Positions 1 to 12,426 of a DNA stretch of 64,000 bases are shown here, in pieces. Within the stretch, counting starts at the first letter, position 1. Each line of letters opens with the position of its first letter. Source of the DNA: Atlantibacter sp. RC6 (GTDB lineage Bacteria; Pseudomonadota; Gammaproteobacteria; Enterobacterales; Enterobacteriaceae); assembly GCF_014193285.1 (NCBI RefSeq), contig NZ_JACHZE010000004.1:1-64000 (forward strand), read 5' to 3'. The notes under the pieces are model-generated. The model had not been told where the DNA came from and made no database searches. It saw only the letters and a program-made list of their open reading frames with translations. The position numbers and the translations under genes were made by a program.

Positions 1-233
<233 letters not shown>

Positions 234-252
234 TTAGTTTTAACCTCGGGGC

Positions 253-2379
<2,127 letters not shown>

Positions 2380-2464
2380 TTATTGCATTAGGCGTTCAGA
2401 TTAAGTTAACCAGTGCGGGCAACCCAACTGAAGCGCCCGCCTGGTGACTATCATTCCGAAGGGA

Positions 2465-3471
<1,007 letters not shown>

Positions 3472-3478
3472 ACGCAGA

Positions 3479-3507
3479 ATTTTATGGCTCTGTCGAAAAG
3501 GAGTCAA
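3479..3507 (-). promoter_or_regulatory. str operon sigma70 promoter
   Basis: On the minus strand TTGACT is followed after exactly 17 bp by TAAAAT, close to the sigma70 consensus. It lies upstream of rpsL at the position of the main E. coli str promoter and drives the whole ribosomal operon leftward. Confidence 0.85.
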
Positions 3508-3528
3508 GAAATATACAGCGATCTCGGG

Positions 3529-3816
3529 CTACCAGTTCATCTGACTTGGGTGCGTAATGGCTAATCTGACGAAGTCATTATAGCTAACCCTGCCGATATC
3601 GGTCGAAATTTGACCACTCAAACCTCTCGCAACAATGTCATTTTCCAGCGCGTAAAGGGATATGGGGGCCTGCTGTAATAATTCAAGGAAGGAAGTGCCT
3701 GCGATACCGGCCGCCACGCCATCCTGAATCAGCAAGACATCATCGCCGGGCGCAAGCATCCGCAGGAAGCCGGTGAAATCCATCTGCCACGGCGAACGCG
3801 TTAAGGTATGCAGCAT
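3529..3816 (-). CDS. tusB: tRNA 2-thiouridine relay protein TusB
   Basis: Small subunit of the TusBCD heterohexamer, which passes persulfide sulfur from TusA to TusE and then MnmA for 2-thiolation of U34 in Lys, Glu and Gln tRNAs. 95 residues, as in E. coli, DsrH-like fold, start MLHTLTRSPW. Last gene of tusDCB, 7 bp after tusC. Located directly upstream of the str promoter, as in other enterobacteria. Confidence 0.95.
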   Translation of the reverse strand: MLHTLTRSPWQMDFTGFLRMLAPGDDVLLIQDGVAAGIAGTSFLELLQQAPISLYALENDIVARGLSGQISTDIGRVSYNDFVRLAITHPSQMNW

Positions 3817-3823
3817 TGAAACC

Positions 3824-4186
3824 TCAGAAACGTAAAATTACATCGTACTGGCTAAGCATGTCCCGCAGGCGCGCGCTGCCCAGCGTTTCTGCCTCCACGA
3901 CAAACTCGCTGGCATCCGGGTCCAGCCCCCGCTCGCGCAACGAATCGGCGCAAAGCCAGCAGTTCTCGATATCGTAGAGCGCCAGCAATTTGAAGGTGGC
4001 AATATAGTCGCGGGCCAGGATCTCGCCGGGCTGTTGTCCTGCCAGGATTTGAAAAACGCCGTCGCCAATAAAGAAAACACCCAGCTCATCGCTTAGTGCC
4101 GATGTCGCCAACAGCGCATCCAGCCCTTCACGCCCTGCTGAGGAGCCATGGGGCGCGGAGGAAAAAACAAACGCGACACGGTTCAT
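3824..4186 (-). CDS. tusC: tRNA 2-thiouridine relay protein TusC
   Basis: DsrF-like subunit of the TusBCD sulfur relay complex. 120 residues, start [21 protein letters not shown], typical of the family. Its start codon overlaps the tusD stop by one base (TAATG-type junction), which implies translational coupling. An alternative ATG at 4089 lies in another frame and is not used. Confidence 0.95.
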   Translation of the reverse strand: MNRVAFVFSSAPHGSSAGREGLDALLATSALSDELGVFFIGDGVFQILAGQQPGEILARDYIATFKLLALYDIENCWLCADSLRERGLDPDASEFVVEAETLGSARLRDMLSQYDVILRF

Positions 4187-4572
4187 TAGAATTGCACCAT
4201 ACGATCGCTGGTCAACGCCGCTTCAGCCAGTGCGCCCAGGCCGCTTAACGTAAATCCCGGCTGTAGATTAGCGCCAGGCAAATTGAGTTGCTGCGCCTGT
4301 TCGTTGTCGGTGATGCCGCGTCGTAATGCCGCCGCAACGCAAATATGCAGCGCCACGCCCTGCTCTTCACTTAAGCGCTGCCAGGCGCGCACCATATCAA
4401 ATTCATCGCTGGCGGGGGACGTCAGTTGGTTGGCGTTGTAAACGCCTTCCCGATAAAAGAAGACGCTTTCCACGCGATGCCCTTCCTCAATGGCCGCCCT
4501 GGCGAATTGATAAGCGCTGCTGGCTTGCTGTGTGCCATACGCCGGGCCGGTAACCATAAGCGCAAAACGCAT
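4186..4572 (-). CDS. tusD: sulfurtransferase TusD
   Basis: DsrE-like subunit of TusBCD and the one that carries the persulfide. The catalytic cysteine is visible in [10 protein letters not shown] at position 78, the same number as the active cysteine in E. coli TusD. 128 residues, normal length. One-base overlap with the upstream yheO stop, so yheO-tusDCB appears to be one transcriptional unit. Confidence 0.96.
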   Translation of the reverse strand: MRFALMVTGPAYGTQQASSAYQFARAAIEEGHRVESVFFYREGVYNANQLTSPASDEFDMVRAWQRLSEEQGVALHICVAAALRRGITDNEQAQQLNLPGANLQPGFTLSGLGALAEAALTSDRMVQF

Positions 4573-5300
4573 TAGCGTTCTTGCCCGGTGAAATCGCCGC
4601 TCTTGAACTGGCGAATATAGAGATAAACCGTGTGCTTGGAGATATTCAACCGATCGGCGACCTGGTTAATGGCGTCTTTAATATCGAAAATGCCTTTCTC
4701 ATACAGATTGAGGACAATCTGGCGGTTCTTGGCATTGTTGGAGACATTGCGATCCGCGTTGACCTCTTCAATGGTGAATTCCAGCGTCTGCATCACAAGG
4801 TCTTCCACCGAGGAGGCGAAGTTAACCGAGGATGGCACTTCCTGATCCTGAGTTTCCGGCGGCACAAAGGTGCTCATAATCTGCGAAAACGGCACGTCGA
4901 GATTCATATTGATGCACAACAGGCCAATCACCCGCTGGTCACGGTTACGAATAGCAATGGTCACTGACTTCATCAGTACGCCGCTTTTGGCGCGAGTGAA
5001 ATAGCACTTTGACACGCTGCTGTCGGCACCGGTCATATCATGCAGCATGCGCAGCGCCAGGTCGGTTATCGGCGAGCCAATTTTACGCCCGGTGTGTTCG
5101 CCGTTCGCAATGCGGATGGCGGAGCATTTCAGGTCCTGCAAAGAGTGCAACACGATTTCGCAATGTGAGCCAATCAGCATAGCTAACCCGTCCACTACCG
5201 CTTCATAGGATTTAAGAATATCGAAATCAGTTTGATCAAAAGGACGCTGGTCCAGTAAATCAAGTTCACTGGTCTCGTTAGTTAAAAGCGAATTGGACAT
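4572..5300 (-). CDS. yheO: YheO-type transcriptional regulator (PAS-like domain plus HTH)
   Basis: 242 residues. The N-terminal two thirds match the YheO PAS-like domain (conserved [13 protein letters not shown] and [16 protein letters not shown] segments). The C-terminus carries a helix-turn-helix around residues 195-235 ([20 protein letters not shown]). The ligand and targets are not established from this sequence. It is cotranscribed with tusDCB by one-base overlap, as in E. coli, which hints at a link to sulfur or tRNA modification but does not prove one. Confidence 0.9.
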   Translation of the reverse strand: MSNSLLTNETSELDLLDQRPFDQTDFDILKSYEAVVDGLAMLIGSHCEIVLHSLQDLKCSAIRIANGEHTGRKIGSPITDLALRMLHDMTGADSSVSKCYFTRAKSGVLMKSVTIAIRNRDQRVIGLLCINMNLDVPFSQIMSTFVPPETQDQEVPSSVNFASSVEDLVMQTLEFTIEEVNADRNVSNNAKNRQIVLNLYEKGIFDIKDAINQVADRLNISKHTVYLYIRQFKSGDFTGQER

Positions 5301-5486
5301 GAAAGAATACCACCCTATACATAGAGCCTGTCGTATTTCGGTGTCAGGGCAGACTCATCACTCAGTTGTTACGCAAACAGATAAAGTAATACAGCGTCAG
5401 ACGTGTTTTCCAGTGTTAATTATACCCGTCATCTTTCGGGTTGCCTGTACCCTGGCCTGGAACATAACGGGCAAATCCCCACCGGC

Positions 5487-5519
5487 AAATAAAAAACCGC
5501 CGCCTGGAAGGCGGCGGTT
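5487..5519 (-). terminator. intrinsic terminator of fkpA
   Basis: A 10-bp perfect stem (AACCGCCGCC / GGCGGCGGTT, 5495-5504 with 5510-5519) with a five-base loop, followed on the minus strand by TTTTTTATTT. It lies just after the fkpA stop. Confidence 0.92.
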
Positions 5520-5531
5520 TCAAACTCTTGC

Positions 5532-6356
5532 TTATTTCTTAGCGTCGTCGCCGGCAGCGGCTTTATTTTCTGCCTGAGGCGCGGCATCGGCTTTCGGAGC
5601 CGGTTTAATGTCCAGCAGCTCTACGTCAAACACCAGGGTAGAGTTAGCAGGGATGCCCGGTACGCCATTTTTACCATAAGCCAGCTCCGGTGGGATAACC
5701 AGCTTGATCTTGCCGCCTTTCTTGATGTTTTTCAGGCCTTCAGTCCAGCCAGGGATCACACCGTCAAGACGGAAGGAGAGCGGCTCGCCGCGGGTGTAAG
5801 AGTTATCAAACTCTTTACCATCGACCAGCGTCCCTTTGTAGTTAACCACAACGGTATCGCTGTCTTTCGGCGCATCGCCAGTCCCTTCTTTTTCAACTTT
5901 ATACAGCAGGCCAGTAGAAGAGGTTTTCACACCTTTCTCTTTGGCGAAGGTGTCGCGATAAGCTTTGCCTTTATCAGCATTTTCTTTCGCGTCTTTTTCC
6001 ATCTTCTCTTGCGCAGAGGCTTTCACACGCGCTTCAAACGCTTGTAGAGTTTGCTCAATTTCTTGATCGGAAAGTTTGCTCTTATCCGCAAAGGCGTCCT
6101 GAACACCGGCAATCAGCTGCGCTTTATCTAACTTGATGCCCAGCTTTTCTTGTTCTTTTAAGGAATTCTCCATGTAACGACCCAGCGAAGCACCCAGCGC
6201 ATAAGCTGATTTCTGGTCATCGTTTTGGAATGCTGATTTGCTCTCGGCTGTTGCAGCCGGGGCCGCTGCAGGCGCAGCAGGAGCAGCAAACGCAGGGGCA
6301 TTCAGAGCAACGGCCATGGTGGTCGCCAGCAGCGTGACTTTAAACAGTGATTTCAT
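5532..6356 (-). CDS. fkpA: periplasmic FKBP-type peptidyl-prolyl isomerase and chaperone FkpA
   Basis: Folding helper for outer membrane and other envelope proteins. 274 residues. A Sec signal peptide ends near ALNAPAFAA (about residue 25). A low-complexity Ala/Pro linker follows, then a helical dimerisation domain (to about residue 140) and an FKBP domain with the conserved VVNYKGTLVDGKEFDNSY, GVIPGWTEGL and IPPELAYG motifs. Monocistronic with its own terminator. In E. coli it belongs to the sigmaE envelope-stress regulon, and a sigmaE-like promoter can be proposed upstream here. Confidence 0.98.
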   Translation of the reverse strand: MKSLFKVTLLATTMAVALNAPAFAAPAAPAAAPAATAESKSAFQNDDQKSAYALGASLGRYMENSLKEQEKLGIKLDKAQLIAGVQDAFADKSKLSDQEIEQTLQAFEARVKASAQEKMEKDAKENADKGKAYRDTFAKEKGVKTSSTGLLYKVEKEGTGDAPKDSDTVVVNYKGTLVDGKEFDNSYTRGEPLSFRLDGVIPGWTEGLKNIKKGGKIKLVIPPELAYGKNGVPGIPANSTLVFDVELLDIKPAPKADAAPQAENKAAAGDDAKK

Positions 6357-6467
6357 CCATTTCTCCAGAACCGAGGCATCTCCCCCCGGGTTGATATCAG
6401 CAAAGAGGCTTACTATAACGTTGCCAACGAAATCTACACAATCCTCGTGGCCGGTATAGGATCAAAA

Positions 6468-6495
6468 TGAGACTATTTTTGTATGAAGAAGTTTC
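6468..6495 (-). promoter_or_regulatory. candidate sigmaE promoter of fkpA
   Basis: On the minus strand GAAACTT (resembling the sigmaE -35 GGAACTT) is followed after 16 bp by TCTCA. It is about 110 bp upstream of the fkpA start. Known sigmaE control of fkpA in E. coli supports it, but the -10 match is loose. Confidence 0.4.
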
Positions 6496-6580
6496 ATCCC
6501 CATCAAAACTCCCCTGCAAGCGCTCTGTTTTTTCGCGTAAAATCGCTAAACCTGTTTAAACGCTGTCAGAGAGGTTAGTC

Positions 6581-6799
6581 ATGCAGCATCAATCGACCGA
6601 ACAACGGCTGGCAGAGCTTGAAAGTCGTCTTGCATTTCAGGAAATTACCATCGAAGAGTTAAACCAGACGGTAACGGCCCATGAGCTGGAGATGGTTAAG
6701 CTACGGGAGCATCTGCGGTTATTAGTGGAAAAGCTAAAGGCCACACAACCGTCAATGATCGCCTCGCAGTCTGAAGAAACTCCCCCGCCCCATTATTAA
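6581..6799 (+). CDS. slyX: SlyX family small coiled-coil protein
   Basis: 72 residues, nearly all a predicted coiled coil (heptad-like leucines and glutamates from residue 5 to about 55), ending in the family's proline-rich tail PPPHY. Function unknown. Divergent from fkpA with a GAGAGG ribosome binding site. In E. coli slyX is followed by slyD; here a 5-kb autotransporter gene intervenes. Confidence 0.95.
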   Translation: MQHQSTEQRLAELESRLAFQEITIEELNQTVTAHELEMVKLREHLRLLVEKLKATQPSMIASQSEETPPPHY

Positions 6800-6805
6800 C
6801 ATCCG

Positions 6806-6838
6806 CCCCGGCGTGCAACCACGCCGGGGTGTTTTTTT
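6806..6838 (+). terminator. intrinsic terminator of slyX
   Basis: A 9-bp GC-rich stem (CCCCGGCGT / ACGCCGGGG) with a six-base loop, followed by a G and seven T. It lies 6 bp after the slyX stop. The autotransporter gene converges on it, but no T-run exists in that direction. Confidence 0.93.
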
Positions 6839-6846
6839 GACGCGAA

Positions 6847-9800
6847 CTACCAGTTATAACGCAGATTCAGGCTACCGCTGAGATCGCTGTAGCTATCGCT
6901 GCCTTTCTGTCCGGCCACCTGAGCACGCACGGTCAATTGCGCATTAACATTCGCTTGAATGCCCAGCTTCAGTTCGCCGCGGTCGGCCGGAAGATCCTGT
7001 TGCACACTAGCCTCATCGAATGCGACCGATACTTCATCACTCGTATGCAGCCAGTTAGCTTCAGCAAACGGTTGGATCACCGCCTGCTCGCCTTTGTACA
7101 GCTTGCTATCCATACGCAAGCCTAAACGTGTAGTCCAACTGTCACTGTTTTGACCATCAATTCGGGTGCCACTATTATCGACGATGCTGTCAGCACGGTA
7201 GTTTTGCCAGACGACCTGCGCCTGCGGCGTCAGGCTAATCATGTTATGGCTTTGCAGCGCTATATCGTAGCGGTAGCCGGTTTCGAGTGAAATGGCGTTA
7301 GCGCTGGAGTCATACTCTACCCTCCCGACGTCACCGTCATTCACGCTGTTGTTAAACATGCCGTACTGATACCAGCTATCCAGATACAGACCGCTGTGGT
7401 TTTGCGCATCGGCAAACCAGGTCGCGTAAACGCCAAGATTATAACCATCCACATTTCCGGATGCCGAGAAACGGCTGCCATCCGCACCACGGTTTGCGGT
7501 ACTGGTGGTGTCAGCATTGATATAGCTTCCCATCAGGCCGGCCGTAAGGCTTTGTTGCTGAAATTTCCCGTCAAGGATATAGCCGCCAAGCTGGAACTGG
7601 GAATAGTTGTTATCAATATCTTCTGCGCCATTAATGGCCTGTGAACCCGCTTTACCTGCCTTAAACCGCGCCCAAACGCTGCCATCATCGGTGCGGTACT
7701 GGCTACCTTCGCGATCGTAGAGCGTTTGCATTTGCAAATTACGCACCATCCACTGGTTACTGAGATACACGCCAATATCGGGACGGTATTGTGGATCGTA
7801 GGGCGTCGGCGGAACCGGAACATCTCCACCATCATCGTCGCCACCGTCGTCAGGATCGGGAGGTGTTGCTGTCTGCGAGCGCAGATACCAGTCGCCATCG
7901 CTTTCATCTTTATACAAACGGTACTCGTATAGTCCCGCTTGTACCTGGTTGCCCTGTGTAAATACGCCACCAGACTTGCCGCCAACATCCACGACTTCAA
8001 TACCTTTATTGGTAACTGCGCCATCCCCGCCCGTAGGATTGATATATAGCGTTGTATTACCTGATGTATCACCCGTAACTTTCATGGTGTCGGTGTCGGA
8101 AGTATCGTCACCCAGATAAGTATTAAGCCTCAACGAACCACCGTTACCGAAATAATTTCCGTTAATGAGCAATGTATTATTGGCCTGGCCGCTGCTGGTG
8201 AGTTTGTTGACAGGAAGCGGAATATCACCACTGCCGCTCACTATTGCGCCGTTATTTGTCACATCGCCGTTAACAGTCAGAATATTGTCGAAATAGAGCG
8301 CGCCACTGTTGGTAACCTGCCCGTTAACCGTCGCACTATCGCCGCCGAATGCCGCATTCTGCGCTACCAGTACCTGCTGCTGGCTACCTTCCACACCGAT
8401 TGAGGATTGCGGGTTGAGCCACAGCGCACCCGTTTGAATATCAGTGGCTCCACTATAGGTATTCTGGGCATTAAGGATCAGCGTGCCATCGCCCTTTTTG
8501 GTAAGCGACTTACCGTCCCAGCCGCTCTCGCTATTAGGCGCGACATCTTCTAACAGTGCGCCAAGCGTAAAGCTTTGACCTGCTTTGGCAATGGTGAATG
8601 AGCCGTTGGCCGGCACCAGTGAATTATAGCGATCGGCATACCATGTAAGGCCGAGAGTGACGTCATAATGGGTCGAATCCGTTCTGCCAATACGCCCTTG
8701 AGCATTAATAAAATCCACCTGGCTGGCGGGTATGCCTGCAATAGTTAACTCATCAAAATCGCTTTGAATATCATCCCCGGCATCGATAACCGTAACGGTC
8801 CCGGTATATTGATGGTCTGGCGCGCTGGTAAAACCGGTAATATTAAGAGTGCCGTCCAGATAGGCCTCCTGCGCGGTGACTGTCGCCTGCGGTGCCGAGA
8901 GATCCAGGAACACATCCAGCGAACTGCCTTCTTGCTGGGTCAGGGTATCCACAGTGACTCGGCTCCCCTGCTCTATACCGAGGGTGCCGCCAGCTTGCGT
9001 GGTGATGCTCTGGGCAAAATCAGCCGGACCATCAACATCCAGTATCAGTTCGCCACTATTGTTAATATCACCGCTACCCAGCGAGCGAATACTGGTCGCC
9101 AGCAACACGCCGCTTTCAATATCTGTTCCGCCGCTATAGGTGTTATCGCCGCTCAGGATTAGCGTACCATCGCCTTTTTTGGTCAACGTTTTGCCATCCC
9201 AGCCGGTGGTGGCGTCAGGAGCGACATCCACTAACGTGCGGGTGACTTCAAAACTTTTCCCTGCTGCCAGTGTAAAAGTGCCATGTGCGCCAGTCGTTGA
9301 CGCGTTAAGGGATGCGCCCCCCGCATACCAGCTTAATCCCGCGCCCAGCAAATATTGCGTATTATCGTTGGTATTGATTTGCCCGCTAAAGGCGAGGTAG
9401 TCCGGTAACGTATCCGCATCTTTCACCACGCTGGAAAAATTACCGTTAATCGCCGTGTCTGCGTCAATTAAAACAATTTGCTGCTGCGGCAGCTCGTTAT
9501 CAGAGTTCAGGCTGTCGAGACCGGATGTATCCACATCGGAAAGATGCAACACGCCGTCCAGCGTAATGCTCTTCGCGACAATTAGTGGGATGTTATCGAC
9601 GTGGGCTTTTGCGGCTGCGCCATAATCAATGTTCAGTTCGCTGGTATTTTGTAGCGTGATATTTTCTGCGCTCAATGTGCTATATGCGCCATTATCGTCA
9701 GCGCCGAATACCAGGCTACCGGCGTTGACTAAATGGGTTAATGAAGAGTCACCCGCTATTATCCACTGACTTTGATCTGCCAGCGTCAGGTTTAGCGTGG

Positions 9801-11787
9801 ACGTAGCGTCAGCATTCATCATGTTTATGTCGGGATTAACCGTAGTATCACCAGCAAAATAGGAACCTGAATCCATAGTAAGATCGATACTTCCCCAGCC
9901 GCCGCTAACGATATCGCCTTCTATATCCATTTTTCCACTACCGGACACGGTCCCCCCCGGCGATACCGTACTTTGGCTGGACGCGGGTTTTGCAATGAGA
10001 ATAGCGGCGCCTTCGTCGGCTTTGATGATTGTGTCGCCTGTCAGATTAACCTGGCCGCCTTGCTGCACCAGGATGCCAGCGCTATTGGCACCGCTGTCGG
10101 TCATATCAATCGTCAGGTTTTCGCCATTAATAATACCCCCGCTGGTTAAGCTATTATTCCCAATAGCCCAAAGCCCATAAGCACCATTATCGCCGCTCAT
10201 GATGATATCGGTGTTCGAGATATTCATCTGCTGACCGGAAAACTGTGCTGATGCGCCATAACCATTCACTGCATAAATAGTGTTGCGGTTATCGGCGGTA
10301 CCGTTGAAGTTAAAAATAGAATTACCGCCAACACCGGATCTTGATGCGCAAATACCGTTAGTGACACCACTTGCGCCGACGAGGCGACCATCAATCACAC
10401 TTCCCGCGCCAACATTCGCCGTGGTGTTTTGAACAGTTCCCTGAACATTAATACCGATTGACTGCTGCGTTTTTACTGTCAACTCGCTGGCGTTAAAGGT
10501 GCCACCCGTTATCCAGACGGTCTCTGCGATACCGGTTGCGCTAACAGTGCTGCCTTGACCGAGATCGATTGTTCCGCCATCCATCTGGATACCGTAAAGC
10601 CGCTTGCCACCTATCACATCGACCGTCAGATGATCGGCGGTAAATGTTCCCCCAATGCTGGAGATGTCAATTCCCTGCCCCTGAGTAAAACCGGATACCG
10701 TAATTGCCGAACCACTGCCAAGGTCGACGTTTCCACCGTAGTCAATCAACACGCCGCGCCCGGTAGTACTCGATGAGCTGGTATTGGCTGTCATGACATT
10801 AAGAATGAGATTTTCAGCGGTGAAAGCACCGTTATCCTCAACGATGAGGCCATGTGCCATAGTAGATTTGCCCGTGAGCGAAATAGTGCTGCCGCTCCCA
10901 AGATCGACGTTGCTGTCCCTTCCCTGTTCAAAGCCGTATTCCCATCCTGAATCTGTATTCGAAACATTAAGTGTCAACGCATCCGCTTTTAATGAACCAG
11001 AGCTATTGAATTCACTCACTGAGATACCGAGCGAATTCGATTCACTGGTAACGTTCATTTGCATGCCGCTGCCCAAATCAACTTGCGCGTTACCAGAGCT
11101 ATATAGCCCTCTTGCCCGCCCTTTAGCGGCAGTGACACTGAGGGTGCCCCCCTCCATATTAAAATCACCACTATCATTGTATAAATACACGCCATAGGCG
11201 TAACTAGCGGCACTGTTGACAACGGTAATCGTGCTTCCTTGCCCTAAATCGATATTGCCACCTTTACCGAAATCATGAATACCGTAAGCAGCCCCACCAG
11301 CGCTTTGAACGTTAATATCAAGGCCATTGGCGGTAATAGCGGTATTGGGCTGCATTGTCTCAATAAAAATTCCCCGCGCTTCGCCAGAGGTGGAGGAGTT
11401 GTTTACGTCAATCTCCGTGCCGTTGCCAAGATTATTGGTCGCGCCATTATCCAGGCTGATACCGGTCATCGAGTTGGAAGCGCCAGTGACAGTAATACTC
11501 GCTTTACCGTTAATTTGTACCCCTGAGCCTCCGGCAATTACGCTATCAACACCTTTACCACTCGTGGTTGACGTTATTGTATCGCCATCCTGAATAACAA
11601 TACTGGCACCGCTTTGCGGACCTATTTCCTTAGCGTAGACAACATCCATTCCGGGAATAATCAGATTTAACGCTACGCCGACCACACAGGTTCGCCGGCG
11701 TAGAGCACTGCCACTGCGCACGTGTTCGGCAACGACCATATACATATTACGGGCCGCGTTCCAGACGATGTTATAGCATTTGTTCAT
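6847..11787 (-). CDS. large AIDA-like type Va autotransporter
   Basis: 1646 residues. The N-terminus MNKCYNIVWNAARNMYMVVA is an extended signal peptide region typical of large autotransporters; the signal probably ends near VVYAKE (about residue 52). The passenger is a beta-solenoid of degenerate 50-61-residue repeats with a recurring (I/V)DLGxGS core. A 227-residue tandem module follows, each copy ending in an autotransporter-associated beta-strand repeat (KKGDGTLIL...NTYSG; WDGK at about 863 and 1090). An acidic Pro/Asp/Gly linker spans about 1307-1332 and a C-terminal translocator barrel runs from about 1340 to 1646, ending LRYNW. No catalytic motif was recognised, so a surface adhesin or aggregation factor is inferred. 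Start ATG has AAGGAG at proper spacing. It is absent from the E. coli K-12 locus. Confidence 0.93.
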   Translation of the reverse strand: MNKCYNIVWNAARNMYMVVAEHVRSGSALRRRTCVVGVALNLIIPGMDVVYAKEIGPQSGASIVIQDGDTITSTTSGKGVDSVIAGGSGVQINGKASITVTGASNSMTGISLDNGATNNLGNGTEIDVNNSSTSGEARGIFIETMQPNTAITANGLDINVQSAGGAAYGIHDFGKGGNIDLGQGSTITVVNSAASYAYGVYLYNDSGDFNMEGGTLSVTAAKGRARGLYSSGNAQVDLGSGMQMNVTSESNSLGISVSEFNSSGSLKADALTLNVSNTDSGWEYGFEQGRDSNVDLGSGSTISLTGKSTMAHGLIVEDNGAFTAENLILNVMTANTSSSSTTGRGVLIDYGGNVDLGSGSAITVSGFTQGQGIDISSIGGTFTADHLTVDVIGGKRLYGIQMDGGTIDLGQGSTVSATGIAETVWITGGTFNASELTVKTQQSIGINVQGTVQNTTANVGAGSVIDGRLVGASGVTNGICASRSGVGGNSIFNFNGTADNRNTIYAVNGYGASAQFSGQQMNISNTDIIMSGDNGAYGLWAIGNNSLTSGGIINGENLTIDMTDSGANSAGILVQQGGQVNLTGDTIIKADEGAAILIAKPASSQSTVSPGGTVSGSGKMDIEGDIVSGGWGSIDLTMDSGSYFAGDTTVNPDINMMNADATSTLNLTLADQSQWIIAGDSSLTHLVNAGSLVFGADDNGAYSTLSAENITLQNTSELNIDYGAAAKAHVDNIPLIVAKSITLDGVLHLSDVDTSGLDSLNSDNELPQQQIVLIDADTAINGNFSSVVKDADTLPDYLAFSGQINTNDNTQYLLGAGLSWYAGGASLNASTTGAHGTFTLAAGKSFEVTRTLVDVAPDATTGWDGKTLTKKGDGTLILSGDNTYSGGTDIESGVLLATSIRSLGSGDINNSGELILDVDGPADFAQSITTQAGGTLGIEQGSRVTVDTLTQQEGSSLDVFLDLSAPQATVTAQEAYLDGTLNITGFTSAPDHQYTGTVTVIDAGDDIQSDFDELTIAGIPASQVDFINAQGRIGRTDSTHYDVTLGLTWYADRYNSLVPANGSFTIAKAGQSFTLGALLEDVAPNSESGWDGKSLTKKGDGTLILNAQNTYSGATDIQTGALWLNPQSSIGVEGSQQQVLVAQNAAFGGDSATVNGQVTNSGALYFDNILTVNGDVTNNGAIVSGSGDIPLPVNKLTSSGQANNTLLINGNYFGNGGSLRLNTYLGDDTSDTDTMKVTGDTSGNTTLYINPTGGDGAVTNKGIEVVDVGGKSGGVFTQGNQVQAGLYEYRLYKDESDGDWYLRSQTATPPDPDDGGDDDGGDVPVPPTPYDPQYRPDIGVYLSNQWMVRNLQMQTLYDREGSQYRTDDGSVWARFKAGKAGSQAINGAEDIDNNYSQFQLGGYILDGKFQQQSLTAGLMGSYINADTTSTANRGADGSRFSASGNVDGYNLGVYATWFADAQNHSGLYLDSWYQYGMFNNSVNDGDVGRVEYDSSANAISLETGYRYDIALQSHNMISLTPQAQVVWQNYRADSIVDNSGTRIDGQNSDSWTTRLGLRMDSKLYKGEQAVIQPFAEANWLHTSDEVSVAFDEASVQQDLPADRGELKLGIQANVNAQLTVRAQVAGQKGSDSYSDLSGSLNLRYNW
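8438..9345 (-). repeat. tandem 227-residue module within the autotransporter passenger
   Basis: Two adjacent copies lie 681 bp apart. The upstream one in the protein spans roughly 9345-9119 for its best-conserved part; the second spans about 8665-8438. Shared landmarks, in order: (L)(S/T)WYA, G(T/S)FT(L/I)A, DVAP, GWDGK(T/S)LTKKGDGTLIL, NTYSG(G/A)TDI. The copies have diverged, so this is an old internal duplication. Outer boundaries are approximate. Confidence 0.8.
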
Positions 11788-12271
11788 CCCTGACTCCTTA
11801 ATGGATCATTCGTTACAGTGATATTTTTATAAAATAAATATCCATCCCAAATATATTGATAATATGAATGTGCCGTATAACTTATTGCCAGCAGACCAAC
11901 ATTTTATTCCTTCTGGCAGTTAAAAATAAAATACAAAAATGTTTTTTTGCAAAACTCATTCAGATTTTGCGATCAATATTCAAAACGCAAATTATTTATA
12001 TAAGCTTTTATGATTTAAAAAATAAGCCTTAGCACCCCCCTAAAATTCAGCTGCTAATTCACCTTAAAATAAAATACCATTAAGATTATTGATGATTAAG
12101 CATATTGTGGAAAACAAGAATAAGATTAACTCTTACCCGTAACGGGATTATTGATTAAATTATCTGTATAAAAAGCCAATAAACCGAAACGGCAGAGGTA
12201 TATCCAGTAACGAGTGGGGATGAATATTTATCAGAAGTGATAGGTACGGCGCAATGGCGCTATCAACAACA
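11788..12271. other. AT-rich gene-free region upstream of the autotransporter
   Basis: About 480 bp without a credible gene, and visibly much richer in A and T than its surroundings (for example 11930-12110). It must contain the autotransporter promoter, but I cannot single out one pair of hexamers among many TATAAT-like strings. AT-rich upstream DNA next to a surface-protein gene is the usual setting for H-NS silencing. That is inference only. Confidence 0.5.
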
Positions 12272-12370
12272 AAGGCAGCCAAAGCTGCCTTAGAATGCGA
12301 GCAAACACCCAACTTGATAAAGTGAATGTTTGCTTACAGCACAAGAAAACAAACATTATGTTCTCGTGCT
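12272..12370. repeat. cluster of three inverted repeats between autotransporter region and slyD
   Basis: Three successive hairpins: AAGGCAGC/GCTGCCTT at 12272-12291; AGCAAACA/TGTTTGCT at 12300-12334; and AGCACAAGAA/TTCTCGTGCT (one mismatch) at 12338-12370. A fourth, the slyD terminator, follows immediately. On the minus strand the first is followed by TTTGTTGTT and could be a weak second terminator. Confidence 0.6.
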
Positions 12371-12379
12371 ATTTCCGTA

Positions 12380-12408
12380 AACAAAAACTCAGGACGCGCC
12401 TGAGTTTT
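12380..12408 (-). terminator. intrinsic terminator of slyD
   Basis: A 10-bp stem (AAAACTCAGG / CCTGAGTTTT, 12384-12393 with 12399-12408), five-base loop, then TG and TTT on the minus strand, 18 bp after the slyD stop. Confidence 0.85.
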
Positions 12409-12426
12409 ATCGCCGGGTGTGCAAAC

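Noticed and set aside
12272-12408. Possible CRISPR-like or REP array near slyD
   Set aside because: The four hairpins share no common repeat sequence or constant spacer.
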